Below are positions 52,762-58,902 of a DNA stretch of 64,000 nt, in pieces. The stretch comes from a virus. The position numbers and the translations under genes are program-made. The stretch's first letter is position 1, and the number at the start of each line of letters is the position of its first letter. The stretch is taken from the IMG/VR virus record IMGVR_UViG_3300027972_000007, positions 1-64,000 of that record. The stretch is one strand, 5' to 3'. The notes under the pieces were generated by a model, which saw only the letters and a list, made by a program, of their open reading frames with translations, had not been told where the DNA came from and ran no database searches.

Positions 52762-53019
52762 ATGTCTAATTTAAAAAAGTTGAATAAACCTGTATTGGCT
52801 GAAGGCGAAGTTACAGGCCACGCACACGTTATTGATGCAGATGTTGATGTTTATTTAGATGAAAGTAGCGGTTCACGCGAATTTCATCTCGACGAACCAG
52901 CCACAATAGTTCATGAAGAACACAACCCCATCACTATTGAAGAAATGGATGACTTCGAGGTTGGAAAAGTGCAAGAATATGACCACTTTCTCGAAGAATC
53001 GCGTAACGTTCAAGATTAA
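52762..53019 (+). CDS. Conserved His-rich small protein
   Basis: 85 residues. Pattern LAEGEVTGHAH, then IVHEEHNPITI and VGKVQEYDHF is shared by small proteins in many bacteria and phages; the His/Glu arrangement suggests metal binding. Its third codon positions look less AT-biased than neighbours. AAAGGAG ribosome site. Confidence 0.75.
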   Translation: MSNLKKLNKPVLAEGEVTGHAHVIDADVDVYLDESSGSREFHLDEPATIVHEEHNPITIEEMDDFEVGKVQEYDHFLEESRNVQD

Positions 53020-53031
53020 TTTTTTGGTATT

Positions 53032-53811
53032 ATGATTAAAATACTTTCAGGCTGGAGCAATCCCGGAGGGAGTACAACAAGTTGGATTAACCTAACTAAT
53101 GAATTAAATAGAGTAGGTTATCCGACTTGTTTATATGGCCCTCATAATTATCATATTGATAAGTGTAAAAGTAATTTTTTAGCATGTTTAAAAATTAACA
53201 ATGAAGATAGAATAATAATTCATTTTTTAAAACCACAAACCATAATTTGTAAAAAATATATATTTAGTTCGCACGAACAAAATATATTTCCAATATCGAA
53301 TATAAATTATAAAATATGTGATAAAATTCATTATGTCAGTCAATGGCAAAAGGAATACCATAATATTGATCATCCATATTTTATAATTCCTAATATTGTT
53401 GAAAATTTAAAAATATCAAATAAACCAGATAAAATATTTGGTATTATTGGTAGTATTGATAGAAATAAAAATGTTCATAAAAGTATTGAAAGAGCTATTA
53501 ATGATGGGGCTAAAAAAATACTTATTTATGGTATGGTTACTGATCAAAAATATTTTATGGAAGAAATTCAACCTATTATTAAAAAATATGGTAATATTGA
53601 AATGAAAGGTTTTTGTAATGATAAGCAAAAAATGTATGATTCGATAAGTAGAGTATATCAAGATAGTGAAATGGAAAGTTGGGGATATATTCGAGCGGAA
53701 TGTATTAAAACTGGAACTGAATTTTATGGCAATAAAACAACGGAAAAAATAGATATTTGGAATACAGATAAAATAATTGAGGGATGGTTAAAAGAAATGG
53801 AGATTTTATGA
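53032..53811 (+). CDS. GT-B-type glycosyltransferase
   Basis: 259 residues. N-terminal GGSTTSWINLTNELNRVGYPTCLYGPHNYH is typical of the first Rossmann domain of GT4-like transferases; then IHYVSQWQKEYH, IIPNIVE and GIIGSIDRNKNVHKSIERA (second Rossmann domain). Could modify phage DNA bases or surface proteins. Not in an obvious operon with nucleotide-modifying genes in this window. Confidence 0.75.
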   Translation: MIKILSGWSNPGGSTTSWINLTNELNRVGYPTCLYGPHNYHIDKCKSNFLACLKINNEDRIIIHFLKPQTIICKKYIFSSHEQNIFPISNINYKICDKIHYVSQWQKEYHNIDHPYFIIPNIVENLKISNKPDKIFGIIGSIDRNKNVHKSIERAINDGAKKILIYGMVTDQKYFMEEIQPIIKKYGNIEMKGFCNDKQKMYDSISRVYQDSEMESWGYIRAECIKTGTEFYGNKTTEKIDIWNTDKIIEGWLKEMEIL

Positions 53812-54197
53812 ATAATAAATCATACAAATTAGGTTTTAAAAGAACAGGCCCAGCATTAGAAGATATAAAAAAAGAATTAGAAACAAAATCAAATAATACC
53901 GACGATTTTATTACGCCAGATTTGAAAGGCGTAAATCCAGATCTTTCCGAAATAAATATTAAAAATGTAGAATTTACTGACGATTCGGATGCAGTCAATT
54001 ATCCATCGCATTATAATAAAGGCGGTATCGAAGTAATAGATTTTATAATGGCATGGTTTACTGATGATTATTGTTTGGGAAATGTTTGCAAATATATTGC
54101 AAGAAGCAAACACAAAGGTAAAGAATTAGAAGATTTAAAGAAAGCACAATGGTATTTGAACAAAAAAATTAATTTTTTAACTAATGCAAACAAATAA
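53808..54197 (+). CDS. DUF3310 family protein
   Basis: 129 residues from [10 protein letters not shown] (ATGA overlap with the transferase; a longer start at 53784 lies inside it). C-terminal [55 protein letters not shown] is the DUF3310 signature (phage proteins sometimes called nucleotide kinase-like). The N-terminal part is unique. Function unknown. Confidence 0.85.
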   Translation: MNNKSYKLGFKRTGPALEDIKKELETKSNNTDDFITPDLKGVNPDLSEINIKNVEFTDDSDAVNYPSHYNKGGIEVIDFIMAWFTDDYCLGNVCKYIARSKHKGKELEDLKKAQWYLNKKINFLTNANK

Positions 54198-54417
54198 TAT
54201 ATTACCAATAGAAGAAATAGATCCGGAATTTGCTACTTTAATTAAACAGGTAGCGAATAAAGAGTTACCTGCAATTGTTTTTAATGATAAAGTATTTAAA
54301 ACAATTAATGGCAAAATAGTTGGTGAAATTGTTGATAATATATTAAAAATAGGTAGAAATGAATTATGCCCTTGTAATAGTGGAAGGAAATATAAAAAAT
54401 GTTGTGGTGGAAAATAA
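54184..54417 (+). CDS. SEC-C zinc-binding motif protein
   Basis: 77 residues. C-terminus [20 protein letters not shown] is the SEC-C motif (C-x-C-x8-C-C) that binds zinc, as in SecA and many small proteins. N-terminal part helical. Start overlaps the upstream gene by 14 bases. Confidence 0.82.
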   Translation: MQTNNILPIEEIDPEFATLIKQVANKELPAIVFNDKVFKTINGKIVGEIVDNILKIGRNELCPCNSGRKYKKCCGGK

Positions 54418-54494
54418 AGAATATAATTAATAAAATCAGATGGCAAATAAAGATTTTGTGGTGGTTTGCAATTGATTTCATTAATGGAAGATGA
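54399..54494 (+). CDS. Possible Trp-rich small peptide
   Basis: 31 residues, [23 protein letters not shown]. Amphipathic, Trp-rich. It overlaps the SEC-C gene and has no clear ribosome site, so it may not be real. Confidence 0.3.
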   Translation: MLWWKIKNIINKIRWQIKILWWFAIDFINGR

Positions 54495-54511
54495 TTAGCA
54501 TCTGTTTTAAC

Positions 54512-54655
54512 ATGGTGGAATTTAAAACACTATTTTTATATTCTCATATAGCAGGATTTAGTATAGCAACAATATTATTTATTATATTTATTGTATTGTG
54601 GTATTTAATAACAATTTTAATAAAGAGAATTAATCATAATGAATGGAATAATTAG
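54512..54655 (+). CDS. Small single-span membrane protein
   Basis: 47 residues with a hydrophobic helix (about 13-38, GFSIATILFIIFIVLWYLITIL). Ends by overlapping the start of the next gene. Unknown role. Confidence 0.5.
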   Translation: MVEFKTLFLYSHIAGFSIATILFIIFIVLWYLITILIKRINHNEWNN

Positions 54656-54920
54656 TAAGTATAATTTAGCATTCAAAATAGAAAACAACATAGAAGTAAC
54701 TTATATAGAAGTACCTAAAGGTTCAATAATTCTAAAAGCCGATAACGAGAATAACCAATTGTATTTTTATATATTAACAACCGATTCTAAAAAAATGGAA
54801 ACATTAAAAATAGTAGCATACCGCAATAATATAAAATATGATTTTGCTGGTAGTTATATAGATTCAATAACAATTACATATAAATTTGAAGATTTAATAT
54901 ATCATTTTTTCGTGGAATAA
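54639..54920 (+). CDS. Hypothetical protein
   Basis: 93 residues, beta-rich (IEVTYIEVPKGSIILKAD, then YFYILTTDSKKM). Unknown. Two bases before the phosphoesterase gene. Confidence 0.6.
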   Translation: MNGIISKYNLAFKIENNIEVTYIEVPKGSIILKADNENNQLYFYILTTDSKKMETLKIVAYRNNIKYDFAGSYIDSITITYKFEDLIYHFFVE

Positions 54921-54922
54921 AA

Positions 54923-55438
54923 ATGGCTAATATATTTTTTACATCTGATACACATTTTGGTCATTTAAATAAAAGAGGAACAGGAATTATTGATTATTGT
55001 AAAAGGCCATTTAAAGATATAATAGAAATGGATAACGCATTAATTGAAAATTGGAATAGAAAAGTATCGATGTATGATATAGTATATCATTTAGGAGATT
55101 TTTCTTTTTATAATTTTTCAATAGCTAAATTAAATGGTTATATTCAATTCATAAAAGGTAATCATGATGCTAAAAAATGGCCTGATTTCGCAGTAGTAAA
55201 ATTTAAAGGAAAGAAAATATTATTACGGCATAAACCTTTTGAAAAATATGAAGATATTTCATATCCTCAATGTGATATTATATTTTGTGGGCATGTACAT
55301 GAAAAATGGCTGTTTAAAATATGTAAAAGTTTAAATAATGAAAGTAAATTAATGATAAATGTTGGAGTAGATATGTGGAATTTTGAACCAGTTACATTCG
55401 ATGAAATAATGAAAAATGTAAGAATAAGGAGTATGTGA
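54923..55438 (+). CDS. Metallophosphoesterase
   Basis: 171 residues. Calcineurin-type metal-binding motifs: D-x-H at 9-11 (SDTHFGH), GDFSF, GNHD (about 78-81), and GHVH near residue 117. The size and motif order match the YfcE/small phage phosphoesterases. Substrate unknown. Confidence 0.9.
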   Translation: MANIFFTSDTHFGHLNKRGTGIIDYCKRPFKDIIEMDNALIENWNRKVSMYDIVYHLGDFSFYNFSIAKLNGYIQFIKGNHDAKKWPDFAVVKFKGKKILLRHKPFEKYEDISYPQCDIIFCGHVHEKWLFKICKSLNNESKLMINVGVDMWNFEPVTFDEIMKNVRIRSM

Positions 55439-55439
55439 T

Positions 55440-55973
55440 ATGAATAATGAACATGTAGAAATTCTTAAATCTGGTGTTGCAGAATGGAATGAGTGGAGAA
55501 AAGAAAATCATAGTGTAATTCCTGATCTGCAAGGTGCTAATCTGCGGGGTGCTAATCTGCAGGGTGCTGATCTGTGGAATGCTAATCTGCAGGATGCTGA
55601 TCTGCAGGGTGCTGATCTGTGGAATGCTAATCTGCAGGATGCTGATCTGCGGGGTGCTAATCTGCGGGGTGCATATCTTTCCCGTGCAGATCTTCTGAGA
55701 AGTCAGTATCAAATATCAAATTTATTACATGGAATATGTTGGGGCGAATTAACTAAAGAATTAACTCTCGAACTAATGCGTAGAGACGCAATAATTTGTG
55801 GAGTTGAAAAAATGAATAAATGGGCAAAAGGGCACAATTGTCCATTTAAAACAGGTTTTGAAAGGGATTTTTTCTTTAATCAAAATCAAAAAATTTGGAA
55901 ACCAGGTAAACCAAAACTTAATGATTTACAACTATTTAAAGCTTTATGTAATGTAAAGAAAATAAAGATTTGA
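55440..55973 (+). CDS. Pentapeptide-repeat protein
   Basis: 177 residues. N-terminal NEHVEILKSGVAEWNEWRKENHSVIPDL shares the W-N-E-W-R-K-E-N...P-D-L lead-in with the protein at 1. Then about 13 pentapeptides (A-(N/D)-L-(Q/R/W)-x) and a C-terminal ~85-residue non-repeat domain (ISNLLHGICWGELT...GHNCPFKTGFERDFFF). No capsid leader. Its start is one base after the previous stop. Confidence 0.85.
   Translation: MNNEHVEILKSGVAEWNEWRKENHSVIPDLQGANLRGANLQGADLWNANLQDADLQGADLWNANLQDADLRGANLRGAYLSRADLLRSQYQISNLLHGICWGELTKELTLELMRRDAIICGVEKMNKWAKGHNCPFKTGFERDFFFNQNQKIWKPGKPKLNDLQLFKALCNVKKIKI
55529..55680 (+). repeat. Pentapeptide-coding 15-base units
   Basis: About ten near-identical 15-base units (e.g. 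GCTAATCTGCAGGGT), closely resembling those at 199-570. Confidence 0.85.
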
Positions 55974-56024
55974 AATGAATTACTTCTATACCCTATATAT
56001 ATAATTAAAACAAAGGAGTTGAAA

Positions 56025-56222
56025 GTGAAAGGTCTTTTCATAAAATTAATATTCATTTTTGTATTTGCTTTATCGTATGCTTCATTAACAGATTATATTA
56101 TATCCCATAAATTAATAACAGAAGCAAGAAGTCTAATAACGTTAGGATTTTTTATGGGAATAACATGGGCAATTATTTACGATATTATTTTTACCATCAC
56201 AAAACACAATCATTATAAATAA
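56025..56222 (+). CDS. Small membrane protein
   Basis: 65 residues from GTG 56025 (AAAGGAG correctly placed). Two hydrophobic segments (about 6-25 and 42-60). The end TAT-AAA-TAA is also the TATAAATA late promoter. Function unknown. Confidence 0.6.
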   Translation: MKGLFIKLIFIFVFALSYASLTDYIISHKLITEARSLITLGFFMGITWAIIYDIIFTITKHNHYK

Positions 56223-56253
56223 TTAAAATAAATCTTGTTTTTATTAGAAAAAT
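56213..56253 (+). repeat. 41 bp direct repeat, copy 1
   Basis: Identical to 56618-56658; contains TATAAATAATTAAAA and AAATCTTGTTTTTATTAG. Both copies sit at a gene's 3' end. Confidence 0.9.
56214..56221 (+). promoter_or_regulatory. T4-type late promoter, part of the stop
   Basis: TATAAATA; the preceding gene ends in TAT-AAA-TAA within it. Confidence 0.65.
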
Positions 56254-56285
56254 TTATTGAACATTGACAACCCCAAATTACCAGA

Positions 56286-56393
56286 ATGATTAATGAAGCA
56301 GCAAAAGAATTCGTAGATAATAAATTTTGGGAAATTACTGAATTATTAAATTCTTTAAAAGAACAAGTTCAAAATAAAATAGAAGATAAATAA
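56286..56393 (+). CDS. Possible small helical peptide
   Basis: 35 residues (MINEAAKEFVDNKFWEITEL...). No obvious ribosome site; could be a gene remnant. It lies in the 187-base gap after the membrane protein gene. Confidence 0.35.
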   Translation: MINEAAKEFVDNKFWEITELLNSLKEQVQNKIEDK

Positions 56394-56408
56394 AAAGGAA
56401 TATGTGGT

Positions 56409-56627
56409 ATGCCAATTAACACTAAAATAATAGAAATTTCAAAAAAGATTCTAAATTCTAATGGTAATATGCACGATAGAGTCGAAAAAGTAATTGAACC
56501 ATATAATTTAAGTGACGACGAATTATCTCAATTAGGATTTGAGTTAATAACTGATGTTATTTCAATTTTTTGCCAATTAAAAATTATGCGCGGAATAAAG
56601 ACTAGAAAATCACAGGGTTATAAATAA
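56409..56627 (+). CDS. Hypothetical protein
   Basis: 72 residues, helical (MPINTKIIEISKKILNSNGN...). Ends TAT-AAA-TAA, again sharing bases with a late promoter. Unknown function. Confidence 0.6.
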   Translation: MPINTKIIEISKKILNSNGNMHDRVEKVIEPYNLSDDELSQLGFELITDVISIFCQLKIMRGIKTRKSQGYK

Positions 56628-56658
56628 TTAAAATAAATCTTGTTTTTATTAGAAAAAT
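56618..56658 (+). repeat. 41 bp direct repeat, copy 2
   Basis: Identical to 56213-56253. Confidence 0.9.
56619..56626 (+). promoter_or_regulatory. T4-type late promoter, part of the stop
   Basis: TATAAATA overlapping the stop codon of the gene at 56409. Confidence 0.65.
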
Positions 56659-56680
56659 ATATTATATTTAATGTTGATAT

Positions 56681-56688
56681 TATAAATA
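56681..56688 (+). promoter_or_regulatory. T4-type late promoter
   Basis: TATAAATA within the 275 bp repeat, 19 bases before the start at 56707. Confidence 0.75.
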
Positions 56689-56706
56689 ATTAAAAAGGAT
56701 GGAAAT

Positions 56707-56931
56707 ATGAAGTCAGTATTAGAGTATTTAAATGAGAGTACAAAATATGTATCAGTAGATACAAACGCATTCGAAAATGAATATGGAAAGAAACCAAAAG
56801 GAATAGCCGGATGGGCATTTAAAATTAATGGGAAAGAATTTTCTTTTAGTGGTAGTTATTCAGAAGCAGTAAAAAAAGCTAAAGAAAGAGCATCTAATAT
56901 GGGTGTATATTCAATAACACTTATGATTTAA
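56707..56931 (+). CDS. Capsid-targeting-leader protein, copy 2 of 2
   Basis: Identical to the 74-residue protein at 22875 (leader MKSVLEYLNES). Complete identity including flanks means recent duplication, or conversion. Confidence 0.8.
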   Translation: MKSVLEYLNESTKYVSVDTNAFENEYGKKPKGIAGWAFKINGKEFSFSGSYSEAVKKAKERASNMGVYSITLMI

Positions 56932-56940
56932 TACAGTAAT

Positions 56941-56948
56941 GATAAATA
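56941..56948 (+). promoter_or_regulatory. Late-promoter-like sequence
   Basis: GATAAATA followed by ATTAAAA; it is the right-hand end of the 275 bp repeat. Confidence 0.6.
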
Positions 56949-56967
56949 ATTAAAAAGAGAAGATATT

Positions 56968-57093
56968 ATGATAAAAAGTACAAGACGAATTACAATTACC
57001 TCGAAACCATGTTTAACCATATCATGGCTCGAAGGTGTATTGTTTTATCATAATGATAAAGCAAATCAACCCAGAATGCTTTATATGAAATAA
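56968..57093 (+). CDS. Hypothetical small peptide
   Basis: 41 residues (MIKSTRRITITSKPCLTISWLEG...). Has AGAGAAG upstream and a late promoter-like sequence; ends before a terminator. Unknown. Confidence 0.45.
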   Translation: MIKSTRRITITSKPCLTISWLEGVLFYHNDKANQPRMLYMK

Positions 57094-57118
57094 GTAAAAA
57101 ACTTATAAAATTTCATAT

Positions 57119-57156
57119 AAAGCCTTTAAAGAAGAGATTTTTTAAAGGCTTTTTTA
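57119..57156 (+). terminator. Rho-independent terminator before the tRNA cluster
   Basis: AGCCTTTAAA (57121-57130) pairs with TTTAAAGGCT (57141-57150), followed by TTTTT. It separates the protein genes from the tRNA operon. Confidence 0.88.
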
Positions 57157-57164
57157 TTAGTTCT

Positions 57165-57195
57165 TTGACATTTATACAATTTCGCCAAGTACATT
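57165..57195 (+). promoter_or_regulatory. Possible promoter of the tRNA cluster
   Basis: TTGACA at 57165-57170 and TACATT at 57190-57195 (19 bp spacer). A perfect -35 but weak -10, between the terminator and the first tRNA. Confidence 0.4.
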
Positions 57196-57199
57196 TTTT

Positions 57200-57276
57200 C
57201 GGGGCGTATTGTAATCTGGTAACACTCCTGACTTGGGATCAGGAAAGTGAGGGTTCAAATCCCTCTGTCCCGACCA
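57200..57276 (+). tRNA. tRNA-Pro (UGG)
   Basis: Cloverleaf: acceptor CGGGGCG/TGTCCCG (two G-U), anticodon loop CTTGGGA, T arm GAGGG-TTCAAAT-CCCTC. CCA is encoded. First gene of the cluster. Confidence 0.9.
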
Positions 57277-57279
57277 TAT

Positions 57280-57361
57280 TGACGAGTAGTCTAATGGCAA
57301 GACAGCAGGCTGTTAACCTGCCGCAGAATAATCTGTTTGGAGGTTCGAATCCTCTCTCGTC
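57280..57361 (+). tRNA. Class II tRNA with Asn anticodon GUU
   Basis: Acceptor TGACGAG/CTCGTCA, anticodon arm GCAGG-CTGTTAA-CCTGC (GUU), then a 17-base variable region with stem CAGA/TCTG, T arm GGAGG-TTCGAAT-CCTCT, base 73 = G, no encoded CCA. Long variable arm plus G73 is the serine pattern, whereas the anticodon is asparagine. Identity is therefore uncertain. Confidence 0.75.
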
Positions 57362-57374
57362 AGCTAAATTATAT

Positions 57375-57446
57375 TGCAGAGTACAGTATTGGTAACTGAG
57401 GAGCCTCATAAGCTTCTTTATATGGGTTCAAATCCCATCTCTGCTA
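57375..57446 (+). tRNA. tRNA with CAU anticodon (Met or Ile2)
   Basis: Anticodon loop CTCATAA in stem GGAGC/GCTTC; T arm ATGGG-TTCAAAT-CCCAT; acceptor GCAGAG/CTCTGC with a first-pair T-T mismatch. CCA not encoded. Met or lysidine-modified Ile cannot be told apart. Confidence 0.8.
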
Positions 57447-57452
57447 AATTTC

Positions 57453-57527
57453 GACTGAGTGGTGAAGTCCGGTTAACACGGTAGTCTGCAAAACTATTAT
57501 TCACAGGTTCAAATCCTGTCTCGGTCT
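57453..57527 (+). tRNA. tRNA-Cys (GCA)
   Basis: Acceptor GACTGAG/CTCGGTC, anticodon loop CTGCAAA, T arm ACAGG-TTCAAAT-CCTGT, discriminator T as usual for Cys. No CCA. Confidence 0.88.
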
Positions 57528-57531
57528 TTTC

Positions 57532-57617
57532 GGAGGATTAGGATAATTGGTAATCCAACAGTCTTGAAAACTGTCGTCAGAAATGATTTGAGGGTTCGAG
57601 TCCCTTGTCCTCCGCCA
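57532..57617 (+). tRNA. tRNA-Ser (UGA)
   Basis: Class II with long variable arm. Anticodon loop CTTGAAA in stem ACAGT/ACTGT; acceptor GGAGGAT/GTCCTCC; G73; CCA encoded. Confidence 0.9.
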
Positions 57618-57625
57618 AATTATAT

Positions 57626-57701
57626 GTTGGAGGTAGTTCAAAGGTAGAACATTGGATTGTGGTTCCAATAGTTGCGGGTTCAAATCCCGTCTTCCAACCC
57701 A
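57626..57701 (+). tRNA. tRNA-His (GUG)
   Basis: Anticodon loop TTGTGGT in stem TTGGA/TCCAA; acceptor TTGGAGG/CTTCCAA with an extra G at -1 opposite C73, the His identity pair. CCA encoded. Confidence 0.9.
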
Positions 57702-57707
57702 AAATAT

Positions 57708-57783
57708 AGCGCTGTCGCCAAGTGGTTAAGGCGCCACTCTGATAAGGTGGTATACAACGGTTCAACTCCGTTCAGCGCTACCA
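57708..57783 (+). tRNA. tRNA-Ile (GAU)
   Basis: Acceptor AGCGCTG/CAGCGCT, anticodon loop CTGATAA in stem CCACT/GGTGG, A73, CCA encoded. Confidence 0.9.
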
Positions 57784-57789
57784 AATTTT

Positions 57790-57865
57790 GCTGGTGTAAC
57801 TCAATTGGTAGAGTAGTAGTTTTGTAAACTACAAGTTAAGTGTTCGAATCACTTCATCAGCTCCA
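57790..57865 (+). tRNA. tRNA-Thr (UGU)
   Basis: Acceptor GCTGGTG/CATCAGC, anticodon loop TTTGTAA in GTAGT/ACTAC, T arm TTCGAAT, CCA encoded. Confidence 0.9.
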
Positions 57866-57873
57866 AATTACAT

Positions 57874-57948
57874 GGGTCATAACAGTCGGACGGGCGAGTT
57901 TCCTTTGCAAGGAAATTTTGATGGGTGGAACTCCCATATGATCCACCA
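57874..57948 (+). tRNA. tRNA-Ala (UGC)
   Basis: Acceptor GGGTCAT/ATGATCC, anticodon loop TTTGCAA in TTTCC/GGAAA, CCA encoded. The T loop is TGGAACT instead of TTCRANT, and the acceptor lacks the usual G3-U70 (G3-U70 here pairs G with T, present). Confidence 0.82.
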
Positions 57949-57954
57949 AATTAA

Positions 57955-58030
57955 GCGGATATCGTTTAGTTGATAAGACCTCTGCCTTCCAAGCAGGTGA
58001 CTGCCGGTTTGAATCCGGCTATCCGCACCA
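57955..58030 (+). tRNA. tRNA-Gly (UCC)
   Basis: Acceptor GCGGATA/TATCCGC, anticodon loop CTTCCAA, T loop TTTGAAT, CCA encoded. Confidence 0.9.
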
Positions 58031-58036
58031 ATATAT

Positions 58037-58053
58037 ACAGGTTCAACTCCTGT
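58037..58053 (+). pseudogene. tRNA T-arm relic
   Basis: ACAGG-TTCAACT-CCTGT is a perfect T arm without the remaining cloverleaf. It lies in the 44-base gap after tRNA-Gly and looks like the tail of a deleted tRNA gene. Confidence 0.65.
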
Positions 58054-58074
58054 TAATCATATTAATTTTAATAT

Positions 58075-58174
58075 ACGTCTGTAGCTCAACGAATAGAGCG
58101 CTTGGTCACGAACCAAGGACTTCTCAGCCACGAACTGAGGACTTGTGAGGGTTTGAATCCTTCCAGACGTACCA
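58075..58174 (+). tRNA. tRNA-Arg (ACG) with tandem anticodon arms
   Basis: Acceptor ACGTCTG/CAGACGT, D arm GCTC/GAGC, T arm GAGGG-TTTGAAT-CCTTC, CCA encoded. Instead of one anticodon arm there are two 22-base units in tandem: CTTGG-TCACGAA-CCAAG (58101-58117) and CTCAG-CCACGAA-CTGAG (58123-58139), each followed by GACTT. Both loops read ACG and both have C rather than U at position 33. Removing one unit gives a normal 78-base tRNA. Confidence 0.82.
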
Positions 58175-58175
58175 C

Positions 58176-58252
58176 GCGACGGTCGATTAGTTGGTTAAGT
58201 CTCTGGATTGTCAATCCAGTGATCGTGGGTTCAAATCCCATTCGTCGCGCCA
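58176..58252 (+). tRNA. tRNA-Asp (GUC)
   Basis: Acceptor GCGACGG/TCGTCGC, anticodon loop TTGTCAA in CTGGA/TCCAG, G73, CCA encoded. Confidence 0.9.
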
Positions 58253-58258
58253 AATCAT

Positions 58259-58343
58259 GGAGACGTATGTTAATGGTAAACAACAGGTTTGCTAAACCTG
58301 CGTCTGAAAAGATTTCAGGGTTCAAATCCCTGCGTCCCCGCCA
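58259..58343 (+). tRNA. tRNA-Ser (GCU)
   Basis: Class II. Anticodon loop TTGCTAA in CAGGT/ACCTG; variable arm CGTCTGAAAAGATTT; G73; CCA encoded. Acceptor GGAGACG/CGTCCCC has one A-C mismatch at pair 3. Confidence 0.87.
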
Positions 58344-58350
58344 AGTTTAT

Positions 58351-58423
58351 GCAGCAATATATCAATTGGTAGATAGCCACTTTGCCAAGGTGGAGGTTGC
58401 CGGTTCAAGCCCGGTTTGCTGCT
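58351..58423 (+). tRNA. tRNA-Gly (GCC)
   Basis: Acceptor GCAGCAA/TTGCTGC, anticodon loop TTGCCAA in CCACT/GGTGG, T arm GCCGG-TTCAAGC-CCGGT. No CCA. Confidence 0.9.
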
Positions 58424-58438
58424 TTTATAAAAATTATC

Positions 58439-58528
58439 GGGCAGGAGGTCAGATATCGGTTGGCTGCACCAGACTGTAAATCTGGATTCTGTAATAGAAC
58501 GTGGAAGGTTCAACTCCTTCTCTGCCCA
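58439..58528 (+). tRNA. tRNA-Tyr (GUA)
   Basis: Class II as normal for bacterial Tyr. Anticodon loop CTGTAAA in CCAGA/TCTGG, acceptor GGGCAGG/TCTGCCC, A73, no CCA. Confidence 0.9.
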
Positions 58529-58545
58529 TAAGTTCTTTGAAAATT

Positions 58546-58620
58546 GCCCCCATAACTCAGATGGTTTAGAGTAATTCACTTTTAATGAATAAGTCGTCAG
58601 TTCGAATCTGACTGGGGGTA
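58546..58620 (+). tRNA. tRNA-Lys (UUU)
   Basis: Acceptor GCCCCCA/TGGGGGT, anticodon loop CTTTTAA in ATTCA/TGAAT, T arm GTCAG-TTCGAAT-CTGAC. No CCA. Confidence 0.88.
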
Positions 58621-58630
58621 TAAAATTATT

Positions 58631-58705
58631 GGGCAAGTGGCGAAATTGGTATCCGCGATAGTTTCAAAAACTATACAAATAAGAGTTCGAATCTCTTCTT
58701 GCCCA
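58631..58705 (+). tRNA. tRNA-Leu (CAA), short variable loop
   Basis: Acceptor GGGCAAG/CTTGCCC, leucine-type D arm (TGGCGAAATTGGTA), anticodon loop TTCAAAA in ATAGT/ACTAT, A73. The variable region is only about 6 bases, whereas Leu tRNAs normally have a long arm (compare 58716). Confidence 0.78.
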
Positions 58706-58715
58706 TAAAGTTTTT

Positions 58716-58797
58716 AGCCTGATGGTGGAATTGGCATACACGCAAGTCTTAGAAACTTGTTCTGAAAAGATTGAGAGTTCAAATCTCTCTCGGGCTA
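58716..58797 (+). tRNA. tRNA-Leu (UAG)
   Basis: Class II. Acceptor AGCCTGA/TCGGGCT, anticodon loop CTTAGAA in CAAGT/ACTTG, variable arm TTCTGAAAAGATT, A73, no CCA. Confidence 0.9.
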
Positions 58798-58808
58798 TAT
58801 AAATTATT

Positions 58809-58885
58809 GCTCCTGTAGCTCAAATGAATAGAGTAAGACGCTTCTAACGTCGAGGTTGCAGGTTTGAATCCTGCCAGGAGTACCA
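58809..58885 (+). tRNA. tRNA-Arg (UCU)
   Basis: Acceptor GCTCCTG/CAGGAGT, anticodon loop CTTCTAA in GACG/CGTC, CCA encoded. An HNH endonuclease gene starts 17 bases later. Confidence 0.88.
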
Positions 58886-58902
58886 TTATAAAAGAAGGAC
58901 GT

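Larger units (their letters stand above)
56677..56951 (+). repeat. 275 bp perfect direct repeat, copy 2
   Basis: Same as 22845-23119, 33.8 kb away. Confidence 0.95.

Noticed and set aside
57165-58636. Several open frames on both strands across the tRNA cluster
   Set aside because: They run through tRNA genes and show no ribosome sites or protein-like composition.
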